Source: Nanobdellota archaeon
GTDB taxonomy: Archaea; Nanobdellota; Nanobdellia; Woesearchaeales; GW2011-AR15
Assembly (NCBI GenBank): GCA_013335235.1
Contig: JAAXVZ010000001.1
Location: 1-31,365, forward strand
Length of the DNA: 31,365 nt
Direction of reading: 5' to 3'
Shown here piece after piece: positions 15,698-22,335 of this stretch (positions within the stretch are counted from its first letter, which is position 1; each line of letters opens with the position of its first letter). The translations under genes and the position numbers were made by a program. Under the pieces are notes generated by a model. The model saw nothing but the letters and a program-made list of their open reading frames with translations, did no database searches and was not told the origin of the DNA.

Positions 15698-16514
15698 AAT
15701 ATCTTTTCAATAGCAGAGCGTCATCTTCGATATTTGGGCTCTCACATACTACAACGCCTTTGATTTTAAATTCTTTCCATACATCCAGAAGCTGTTTATA
15801 ATTCATGTCAGACTCTTCCAGGATAAGATGGTTCCTCTCGCCTTTGTCTGAATACGCAATCCCTGACAGGTGGATATGCATATTGTCAAGCCCCTCTCTT
15901 CCAAGGGCCTTTTCAACTTTTGACAATACTTCTACAAATTCTGGTTTTGTATTATATTTTCCGCCAGACCTGGCATGTAGATGTGAGAAATCGAATACAG
16001 GCATGACGCCTTCTATCCCCTGGCTGATTTTCAAGAGCTCATCCACATTTCCGAACTGCGATTCCTTTCCGGTTGTCTCAGGCCTGATGAAAACATTATT
16101 GCCTCTGTCATCAAGCCTTTTCCTGATCTCTCTGATGCTATTTTCAACTTTTTCAAAGACCTGCTGCCTTTCCATCCCCAGATAGAATCCAGGATGGAAG
16201 CAGACAGAGACTCCGCCGCACTGATTCAGTATGTCTGCAGAGTTCTCGATCCTTGCCATGCTTGCGCTAAGCTTCTCTGGCTCAACTGCGTTGAGGTTTA
16301 TGAAATAGGGAGCATGGCACGTCAATATGACATTATGCTTTTTTGCCTGTTCCCGGACTAGCGGCGCTTTTTCTGAGCTGATATTCACGCTATGGACAAA
16401 CTCCAGTTCCATGTTCCCTAATCCCAGTTCCCTTACTCTTGCAATGCCGTTTATCGTATCTCTTTTCTCAGTTGACAAAGGCACGCCAGCAGTCCCGAAA
16501 TGAAGCTTTTCCAT
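15687..16514 (-). CDS. nfo: Endonuclease IV-like TIM-barrel protein (AP endonuclease family 2)
   Basis: A 275-residue TIM barrel of the xylose isomerase-like/endonuclease IV superfamily. The layout fits archaeal endonuclease IV: FGTAGVPLS at the N-terminus, LTCHAPYFINLNA, VCFHPGFY, RPETTGKESQFGN, DFSHLHARSGG, MHIHLSGI, ERNHLILEESD and a final VVCESP. The His, Glu and Asp residues in these motifs are the expected three-zinc ligands. It would cut DNA at abasic sites in base-excision repair, although some relatives act on sugars. I start at the ATG at 16514, 27-28 bases after the TATA box. The stop codon TGA forms part of a GGTGA site for the overlapping aminopeptidase gene. Confidence 0.8.
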   Translation of the reverse strand: MEKLHFGTAGVPLSTEKRDTINGIARVRELGLGNMELEFVHSVNISSEKAPLVREQAKKHNVILTCHAPYFINLNAVEPEKLSASMARIENSADILNQCGGVSVCFHPGFYLGMERQQVFEKVENSIREIRKRLDDRGNNVFIRPETTGKESQFGNVDELLKISQGIEGVMPVFDFSHLHARSGGKYNTKPEFVEVLSKVEKALGREGLDNMHIHLSGIAYSDKGERNHLILEESDMNYKQLLDVWKEFKIKGVVVCESPNIEDDALLLKRYYER

Positions 16515-16537
16515 CAATTAAGTATCTATGTGGTTTT

Positions 16538-16545
16538 TTTATAAA
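16538..16545 (-). promoter_or_regulatory. TATA box of the endonuclease IV-aminopeptidase operon
   Basis: TTTATAAA on the minus strand is centred 27-28 bases before the ATG at 16514, predicting a leaderless transcript. Confidence 0.6.
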
Positions 16546-16582
16546 TGTTATGTAAAACCTGGCACCCTATCCTGCCCAAGGT

Positions 16583-16598
16583 TTTAACCCTGGTTAAA
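16583..16598. promoter_or_regulatory. Inverted repeat, candidate operator upstream of the SRPBCC gene
   Basis: TTTAACC-CT-GGTTAAA has two perfect 7-base arms and a 2-base centre. It ends 8 bases before the TATA box of the SRPBCC gene and lies about 38 bases from the divergent endonuclease IV TATA box. The position suits an activator or repressor of either promoter. Confidence 0.45.
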
Positions 16599-16605
16599 GC
16601 TAGAA

Positions 16606-16613
16606 TTCTTAAA
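16606..16613 (+). promoter_or_regulatory. TATA-like box of the SRPBCC gene
   Basis: TTCTTAAA is centred 26-27 bases before the ATG at 16636. It is a weak match to the consensus, which would fit a promoter that needs an activator. Confidence 0.4.
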
Positions 16614-16635
16614 TGGCCCTGGATTTGTTTAAGCC

Positions 16636-17085
16636 ATGTCAACCAACAGTGTAACATTGCACAGAGTTCTTAAAGCAACTCCAGAAAAAGTCTATCGCGC
16701 CTTTACAGAGCCTGATGCCCTTGCATCATGGATTCCGCCATACGGTTTTATATGCGTCATTCACAAGATGGATGTGAAGGTCGGCGGGAACTACAAGATG
16801 TCTTTTATCAATTTTTCTGCAGGCAAGGGAGATTCTTTTGGCGGGAAATACCTTGAACTGAAGCAAAATGAATTCTTAAAATATACAGACAAATTTGACA
16901 ACCCTAATTTGCCTGGAGAGATGATCACATCGGTCTGGCTCAAGCAGGTTTCCTGCGGCACAGAGATAAAAATTGTTCAGGAAGGCATTCCCTCTGCTAT
17001 TCCGGTCGAGATGTGTTATCTGGGATGGCAGGAGTCGCTTGAAAAATTGGCAAAATTAGTTGAGCCGGAAATCCCTGCTGGATGA
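16636..17085 (+). CDS. SRPBCC (AHSA1-like) domain protein
   Basis: A 149-residue protein with the START-like SRPBCC fold of the AHSA1 type. Typical marks are HRVLKATPEKVYRAFTEPDA at the N-terminus, the ASWIPPYGF turn, the DVKVGGNYKMSF strand, and a C-terminal helix beginning GWQESLEKLAKL. The fold holds a deep hydrophobic cavity and binds small lipophilic ligands or client proteins; the ligand is unknown. Relatives are abundant in bacteria, often beside ArsR regulators, so the gene may have been acquired. It forms a single-gene unit with a leaderless-type promoter and a palindrome directly upstream of it. Confidence 0.82.
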   Translation: MSTNSVTLHRVLKATPEKVYRAFTEPDALASWIPPYGFICVIHKMDVKVGGNYKMSFINFSAGKGDSFGGKYLELKQNEFLKYTDKFDNPNLPGEMITSVWLKQVSCGTEIKIVQEGIPSAIPVEMCYLGWQESLEKLAKLVEPEIPAG

Positions 17086-17218
17086 TTCTATAGAAATGCC
17101 GCCTTTAACTAGTTCATAAATGCTAGCCCAGGAACATTTTAGATATTTCAAGCAGGCAGAGTCAGCTAAAGCCACCACGCCTTTTTTTACTCACAAACAA
17201 GCCCCTTAAACGAAATCC

Positions 17219-17225
17219 TTATATA
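17219..17225 (+). promoter_or_regulatory. TATA box of the zwf-pgl-DUF3592-gnd operon
   Basis: TTATATA, preceded by CGAAATCC as a possible BRE, is centred 26 bases before the zwf ATG at 17248. There is no ribosome site before the ATG, so the operon mRNA is predicted to be leaderless. Confidence 0.65.
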
Positions 17226-17247
17226 CGTACTTTCGTGCTGCAATCAT

Positions 17248-18621
17248 ATGCCGCCAAGCGTATTTGTGATTTTCGGTGCAACAGGTGATTTGACACACAG
17301 GAAACTGATCCCAGCAGCCCTCAGCCTTTTCGAAAAAGGAAGGCTTCCGGAAATATTCGCGATTGTCGGTGTCGCGAGAAAGGACATGACAACTGAAGAA
17401 TTCAGGTCAAGCCTTGAGGCTTCAGCAAAGCAGTTCAAGAAGCACTTCTCTGCCGCTAGCTGGAAAAGATTTTCACAGCTCATCCATTATTTTAAGAACG
17501 ATTTTGACACAGAAGGTTCCTACCCTGAAATGAAATTATTTATGGAAAAGATAGACCAGGAATACGGGACAGCAGGAAACCGTGTATTGTATCTTGCAAC
17601 AATGCCAAGGCATTTCGAGAACATCATCAACCTGATGAAACGGTATGACTGCATCAAGAGAACAAAAGACAGGACCTATAGGATTGTCATAGAGAAACCG
17701 TTTGGCACAGACCTTAAGAGTGCGACAGATCTCAACGAGAAACTTAGCGCACTGTTTCATGAGAAGGAGATTTTCAGGATAGACCATTATCTCGGGAAAG
17801 AGACTGTGCAGAATCTTTTTGCGCTCAGGTTTGCAAACAGGATCTTTGAGCCTGTTTGGAACTCCAAACATATAGACAATGTGCAGATAACAGTTGCCGA
17901 AAGCCTTGGTGTTGAAGGGAGAGGTGGCTATTACGATGGCTATGGGGCGACAAAGGACATGATACAGAACCATCTTCTGCAGATACTCTCTATCTTTGCC
18001 ATGGAGCCTCCAAAAGAATTTGAGAGCGAGGCAATCAAGGACAAAAAAGTTGCTCTTTTAACGAAGATAAAGTTAGATAGCTATCAATTGGGCCAATATA
18101 ACGGATATGCGCAGGAACCAGGTGTTGCGCCAGGGACAAAGACAGAGACATATTCAGCAGTCAAGCTACATATTGACACACCTCGTTGGAAAGGCACGCC
18201 ATTCTATCTTAGGACTGGGAAGAAGCTTGCTAGGAAAGCGTCAGAGATCGTTGTCCGGTTCAAGGACTGCGAGTATAACCTTTTTGACGTGAAGAGCAAT
18301 GTCTTGGTGATAAGGCTCCAGCCAGATGAAGGCATCTATCTGAGGTTCAATGCAAAAGAGCCTGGGACGGATTTCAAGATAACTGAAGTATCCATGGATT
18401 TCTGCCACGAGTGCCTGTTTCCGATAAATACACCCGAGGCGTATGAAAAGCTGATTTTTGATGCTTTTTCAAACGACAGGAGCCTGTTCTCAAGATGGGA
18501 TGAGGTTGCCTCTGCCTGGAAGCTGGTAGATAGGATTGATAAGAGCAAACCAGTTATCTATGAGCAAGGAAGCTGGGGACCGCCATCTTTTGATGACATG
18601 ACTTGGAGGGAGCCGCTATGA
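17248..18621 (+). CDS. zwf: Glucose-6-phosphate 1-dehydrogenase, bacterial type
   Basis: Oxidises glucose-6-phosphate to 6-phosphogluconolactone with reduction of NADP (or NAD). The 457-residue protein has the Rossmann loop FGATGDLTHRKL (9-20). The VGVARK stretch follows (40-45), with an Arg at the place where relatives contact the NADP 2'-phosphate. The catalytic signature RIDHYLGK is at 177-184 and is followed by ETVQNL. The protein is a little shorter than the usual 480-500 residues but both domains are present. It is the first gene of an operon whose later genes encode the next two steps. Classical Zwf is rare in archaea (haloarchaea use an unrelated enzyme), so bacterial ancestry is likely. 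Confidence 0.95.
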   Translation: MPPSVFVIFGATGDLTHRKLIPAALSLFEKGRLPEIFAIVGVARKDMTTEEFRSSLEASAKQFKKHFSAASWKRFSQLIHYFKNDFDTEGSYPEMKLFMEKIDQEYGTAGNRVLYLATMPRHFENIINLMKRYDCIKRTKDRTYRIVIEKPFGTDLKSATDLNEKLSALFHEKEIFRIDHYLGKETVQNLFALRFANRIFEPVWNSKHIDNVQITVAESLGVEGRGGYYDGYGATKDMIQNHLLQILSIFAMEPPKEFESEAIKDKKVALLTKIKLDSYQLGQYNGYAQEPGVAPGTKTETYSAVKLHIDTPRWKGTPFYLRTGKKLARKASEIVVRFKDCEYNLFDVKSNVLVIRLQPDEGIYLRFNAKEPGTDFKITEVSMDFCHECLFPINTPEAYEKLIFDAFSNDRSLFSRWDEVASAWKLVDRIDKSKPVIYEQGSWGPPSFDDMTWREPL

Positions 18622-19277
18622 TCACACATGATTTGAAAGAAGCTATACTCACAATAAGAAAGACCGTCGCAAGCGAAGTCCTGAAAAAGGAATATGCGAC
18701 AATAGGCCTTCCGGGCGGCAGGAGCGTCAAGGTCCTTTTGGATGCGCTCCAGAATGAAGAGCTTCCATGGAAAAAGATTCACTTCTTCATGGTTGATGAG
18801 CGTCTTGCTCCGCTTACAAGCGAAGATAGCAATTTCAAGATGCTGAAATCTGTATTTTTTGAGGGGTTGATATCATCGGGCAAGCTCCCGCAGAAGAACC
18901 TCCATCCATTTGATCCTGAGAACCAGACACCACAGGAATATTCTGCGACACTAGTTGATTTTGGTGGAAGATTTGATGTTGCAGTGCTAGGTGTCGGAGA
19001 GGATGGCCATGTAGGAGCGCTCTTCCCTAATTATTCCATCGAGTCAAAGGAAGAGTATTTTTTCACAATAGACAATTCTCCAAAGCTTCCAAAAGAGAGG
19101 ATGACTTCATCAAGATCGCTCCTCACAAAGAGCCAGCTTGGAGTCCTTCTTTTCATTGGTGATGGAAAGCGGACAGCGCTTAGCCAGTTCAAGGATACTA
19201 ACGTCACAGTGTCAAACTGCCCTGCAAAGCTTGCGCTGGAAATGCAGTCATATGTTGCTTATACAGACATAAGATGA
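18618..19277 (+). CDS. pgl: 6-phosphogluconolactonase (DevB/SOL type)
   Basis: Hydrolyses 6-phosphogluconolactone to 6-phosphogluconate, the second step of the oxidative pentose phosphate pathway. The 219-residue protein has the family motifs GLPGGRS (30-36), DERLAP (60-65) and GVGEDGHVGALFP (125-137), whose His is catalytic in relatives. The start ATG at 18618 overlaps the zwf stop (ATGA), and GGAGGGAG just upstream gives a ribosome site. An in-frame TTG 15 bases earlier is less likely. The stop overlaps the next gene by 4 bases. Confidence 0.93.
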   Translation: MITHDLKEAILTIRKTVASEVLKKEYATIGLPGGRSVKVLLDALQNEELPWKKIHFFMVDERLAPLTSEDSNFKMLKSVFFEGLISSGKLPQKNLHPFDPENQTPQEYSATLVDFGGRFDVAVLGVGEDGHVGALFPNYSIESKEEYFFTIDNSPKLPKERMTSSRSLLTKSQLGVLLFIGDGKRTALSQFKDTNVTVSNCPAKLALEMQSYVAYTDIR

Positions 19278-19951
19278 TTCCGGTAAATGTCAAGACAGTC
19301 CTTGCTATATTTTTTGTAATAGGCTCTTTGCTTGTCTCTGTTTCAGGATATTTTTTCTATTCTTTCCAGTCAGTAGAAAAACTACGCACAGAAGGAACCA
19401 TTGTCTCTGTAGATATAGCCTATGATTCAGATGGAGACAGATATGAGCGGCCAGCTATTTCTTATATGACACAAGAAGGGGAAGTCAGGACTTTTGTGCC
19501 GCATGTCAAAGAGTCATTAGCTACATATTCTGTCGGCCAGAAGATTCAGGTCTTATATGACCAAAAAGGGAATGCGTGGGTTGATTCGTTAGTCCAGCTA
19601 TATTTTCCATACGCTGTTCCATTTTTTATAGGTGTAGTTTTCCTGATTGTCTCTTCTGCTGTATTTCTATCAATAAAACCGCAAGATAAGGGGCTTAAGG
19701 ATACAGGAAAAAGGCTAGTCACACAATATGTTAGGAGAGAGGAAGTGCCAGAGATACAGGTAAATGGAAGACCGCAATATAGGATACTCACAAAAGGCAC
19801 AGATGCTGCAGGGAATGAAGTGTTTTTCCATAGCGAAGCTATGGACTTGCCGCCAGATGAATTCCCGAGAGAGTTTATAGACATATATGTAGACAGGAAG
19901 AATCCATCAAGATATTATATGGATCTCTCCTTTCTTGAGGTGAAAAAATGA
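19274..19951 (+). CDS. DUF3592-like membrane protein inside the pentose phosphate operon
   Basis: A 225-residue protein with two membrane helices, about residues 8-30 and 110-134. Between them lies a soluble loop rich in beta-strand, with YDSDGDRYERPAISYMT and VGQKIQVLYDQKGN, which is the DUF3592 pattern (xGTVVxV...Y.P.V.Y...G). After helix 2 there is a second, similar soluble module of about 85 residues (residues 143-225; QVNGRPQYRILTKGTDAAG, then FIDIYVDRKNPSRYY). The function of this family is unknown. It overlaps pgl and gnd by 4 bases each, so it is translated as part of the pathway operon and not merely nearby. It might tether the enzymes or sense a ligand at the membrane, but the sequence does not say. 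Confidence 0.75.
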   Translation: MIPVNVKTVLAIFFVIGSLLVSVSGYFFYSFQSVEKLRTEGTIVSVDIAYDSDGDRYERPAISYMTQEGEVRTFVPHVKESLATYSVGQKIQVLYDQKGNAWVDSLVQLYFPYAVPFFIGVVFLIVSSAVFLSIKPQDKGLKDTGKRLVTQYVRREEVPEIQVNGRPQYRILTKGTDAAGNEVFFHSEAMDLPPDEFPREFIDIYVDRKNPSRYYMDLSFLEVKK

Positions 19952-20850
19952 GAATCGGAATTATAGGATTAGGAAGGATGGGAATGCACATGTGCTTCAG
20001 GCTAGTGAAAGAGAAGCACGAAATAGTTGTTTTCAACCGCTCTCCGGAGAAAATCAAGGAAGCGGTGAAACAAGGAGCGATTGGCTCTGCCAGCCTAGCT
20101 GATTTTGCGAAAAAGCTTGGGAAGACAAAGATAGTCTGGCTCATGGTTCCAGCAGGAGACCCAGTCGATGAGATGATAACAGGCCTATTGCCCAGCCTCA
20201 ATAAGGGCGATATTATTATTGATGGCGGCAACTCAAATTACCAGGATTCGGCCAGGCGTGCAGAGTTCCTGAAACTCAAGGGCGTCTCCTATTTGGACTG
20301 CGGGACATCCGGCGGCCTTGGCGGGGAGAAGACAGGCTACTGCCTTATGGTTGGCGGAGAGAAGGCAGCATACACCAAGCTGGTTCCAATATTCAAGGCG
20401 CTTTCAGCTAAGGAGGGTTATTTTTACACAGGGCCATCAGGAAGCGGGCATTATGTCAAGATGATACACAACGGCATAGAATACGCGCTCCTGCAGTCTT
20501 ATGCAGAGGGTTTTGAGCTTCTGACAACAGGGCCGTATAAGATTGATCTCCCGGGTGTAGCAGAACTATGGAACCATGGTTCTGTCATCAGGTCATGGCT
20601 TCTTGAGCTAGGTGCAGATGCGCTGAAAAAAGACCCCACTCTTCAAGGCATTGAGGACTTTGTAGGTGGGGGATCTACAGGCACTTGGACAGTCGAGGAA
20701 TCCCTCAGGACAGGGACACCTAGCCCGATGATTGGGCTTGCGCTGGCTTTAAGGTTCAGGACAAGGCAGAAATCCTCCTTTGCAGGAAAGATGGTTTCAG
20801 CTTTGCGAAATGGATTCGGCGGCCATGAGACAGTCAAAAAGCAGAAATAG
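19948..20850 (+). CDS. gnd: 6-phosphogluconate dehydrogenase, decarboxylating (GntZ/short type)
   Basis: Oxidises 6-phosphogluconate to ribulose-5-phosphate, CO2 and NAD(P)H. The 300-residue length is that of the short GntZ/YqeC class, not the 470-residue dimeric form. The Rossmann loop is GLGRMG (7-12). The residues after the second strand are FNRSPEK (29-35), where Asn-Arg in place of an acidic residue favours NADP. DGGNSNY, CGTSGGLGGEKTGY and KMIHNGIEYALLQSYAEG carry the substrate site with its catalytic Lys. A GAGGTGA ribosome site and a 4-base overlap couple it to the DUF3592 gene. With zwf and pgl it completes the oxidative branch. Confidence 0.94.
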   Translation: MRIGIIGLGRMGMHMCFRLVKEKHEIVVFNRSPEKIKEAVKQGAIGSASLADFAKKLGKTKIVWLMVPAGDPVDEMITGLLPSLNKGDIIIDGGNSNYQDSARRAEFLKLKGVSYLDCGTSGGLGGEKTGYCLMVGGEKAAYTKLVPIFKALSAKEGYFYTGPSGSGHYVKMIHNGIEYALLQSYAEGFELLTTGPYKIDLPGVAELWNHGSVIRSWLLELGADALKKDPTLQGIEDFVGGGSTGTWTVEESLRTGTPSPMIGLALALRFRTRQKSSFAGKMVSALRNGFGGHETVKKQK

Positions 20851-20871
20851 TCCTTCTCTTTCTTATTTATC

Positions 20872-21951
20872 ATGGATGTAAAACAGTTCTCTGGCGACAA
20901 GATACTTTTTCATCTTGAAAGAGTGGAAGAATTCCTTTCTACAGGAAAGTCAAGGCCGATAACAATCGAATTTGACATGACCAATCTCTGTAACCATAAC
21001 TGCCCATTCTGCTATGGGTATTATAATAGGAAAGAGAATAAGTCGCATCTTTCTAAAGAAGAGGCAATTAGATATATTACACAACTAAAGGCAGCAGGTG
21101 TTATCGCAGTTATGTTTTCAGGTGGAGGAGACCCACTCATGAACAGGAATACGATTGATGTGATGGAATATGCTAAGTCTCTTGACCTTGATGTGGCTTT
21201 GATAACAAACGGCCTTGCCATGGATGCAAAGACCTCTGAAAGGGCAATTAAGATATGCACGTGGATCAGAGTCTCTGTGGATGCAGATAATGAAGAAACT
21301 TATCATAAGACCCACGGAGTATCAAAGCAGGCATGGGAGACAATGCTAACGAATGTCAGGGAGCTAGTATCACTTAAGAAAAATACAGGCTCTAGTTGCA
21401 CAATCGGTGTAGGCTATCTTACTACTAAAGACACTATCTCTAGGGAGAAGATGCTCAAGTTCACAAGGAAGTTCAAGGAGCTAGGTGTCGATTATTCCCA
21501 GTTCAGGCCTCTCATGCCAAAGTGGGAAGAGAATAAACAGGTAGACCCGGACCCATCTCTAGATATAATAAAGGAATGCGTAAAAGAAGCAGCTCCGGGA
21601 TACGATGTACTTTATTCAAAACCAAAATATGAGTTCATGGACAAGCCAAGAGCTGAGTGGAGACCATATGGCATATGCTTAGGCGTTAATTTCACGACAG
21701 TGATTAGCGCAGATAGTAAGGTATATGTCTGCTGCCATCATAGAGGCATTGAAAAATACTGCCTAGGAGACCTAAGAAAAGAGACATTTGGACAGATTTG
21801 GGAAAGGCGGCAGAAGACCTTTACTAAGATAGACTTCAGGGACTGCCCATATTTCTGCAGGAACAACCCTTTCAACATGCTCTTATGGGAGATGAAAAAT
21901 GGCAAAAAATTTTCAAGGAAAGGAAAGGCAGTGCATGAGAATTTTCTTTGA
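20872..21951 (+). CDS. Radical SAM protein with SPASM-like C-terminus
   Basis: A 359-residue radical SAM enzyme. The three Cys that bind the [4Fe-4S]-SAM cluster are Cys40, Cys44 and Cys47 (LCNHNCPFCYG). The SAM-binding GGGDPL motif and the ITNG strand follow. The C-terminal part has further cysteines (YGICLG, VYVCCHHRG, KYCLGDL, DCPYFCRNN) and the GDLRKETFGQIWERR stretch typical of SPASM/twitch domains, suggesting extra Fe-S clusters. Such enzymes often modify peptides or proteins, but no precursor peptide is recognised nearby. It starts 21 bases after gnd with no clear promoter of its own, so it may be cotranscribed with the pentose phosphate genes. Confidence 0.85.
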   Translation: MDVKQFSGDKILFHLERVEEFLSTGKSRPITIEFDMTNLCNHNCPFCYGYYNRKENKSHLSKEEAIRYITQLKAAGVIAVMFSGGGDPLMNRNTIDVMEYAKSLDLDVALITNGLAMDAKTSERAIKICTWIRVSVDADNEETYHKTHGVSKQAWETMLTNVRELVSLKKNTGSSCTIGVGYLTTKDTISREKMLKFTRKFKELGVDYSQFRPLMPKWEENKQVDPDPSLDIIKECVKEAAPGYDVLYSKPKYEFMDKPRAEWRPYGICLGVNFTTVISADSKVYVCCHHRGIEKYCLGDLRKETFGQIWERRQKTFTKIDFRDCPYFCRNNPFNMLLWEMKNGKKFSRKGKAVHENFL

Positions 21952-22248
21952 TTAGTTGTACTTAGCAGTTATTGTCTCAATTATTTTATCTAAGTCTGCC
22001 TTTGCTTCTGTGGCAGTAAAGCCGCCTTTTACCGATTTTACGTGTGCAAAATAATAAATCTGTGCAGCAAAAGGAGGTTTATCTGTTACTTCACGAAGAT
22101 CACAGTTAAGTACCCTTAAAATTCCTGCACCTGTTTCTTTTATCTCTTTTAAACCAGCATGCGCTTTTCTTGCATCTGCCAAGGTATTAAAATAAAATAT
22201 GCCTTCCATGCCGTCTCCTGGATTAAAAATTGAATTATATGTTGCCAT
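21952..22248 (-). CDS. Small protein of unknown function
   Basis: A 98-residue soluble protein, not recognised. It shows mixed alpha/beta character: a strand-like GIFYFNTLADARKAHAGL, a central ILRVLNCDLREVTD, and a C-terminal helix TATEAKADLDKIIETITAKY. A TATA box lies 26-27 bases before the ATG, so it looks like a real leaderless gene. Its stop codon begins at the base directly after the stop of the opposing radical SAM gene, with no spacer. It could be a partner or substrate of that enzyme, but nothing in the sequence requires it. Confidence 0.6.
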   Translation of the reverse strand: MATYNSIFNPGDGMEGIFYFNTLADARKAHAGLKEIKETGAGILRVLNCDLREVTDKPPFAAQIYYFAHVKSVKGGFTATEAKADLDKIIETITAKYN

Positions 22249-22270
22249 TTTTATTACTTAAAAGTAGTTA

Positions 22271-22278
22271 TATTTAAA
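22271..22278 (-). promoter_or_regulatory. TATA box of the small gene at 21952-22248
   Basis: Minus-strand TTAAATAT is centred 26-27 bases before the ATG at 22248. Confidence 0.55.
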
Positions 22279-22335
22279 CATTTTGGAAACGTGGTCCTGT
22301 TCCTTCAATAAAATAACTATAAAAAAGAAAAAAGC

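Noticed and set aside
17086..17095. TTCTATAGAA, a 10-bp palindrome after the SRPBCC stop codon
   Set aside because: It is short, AT-rich, right behind a stop codon and about 120 bases from the zwf TATA box; a chance palindrome is likely.
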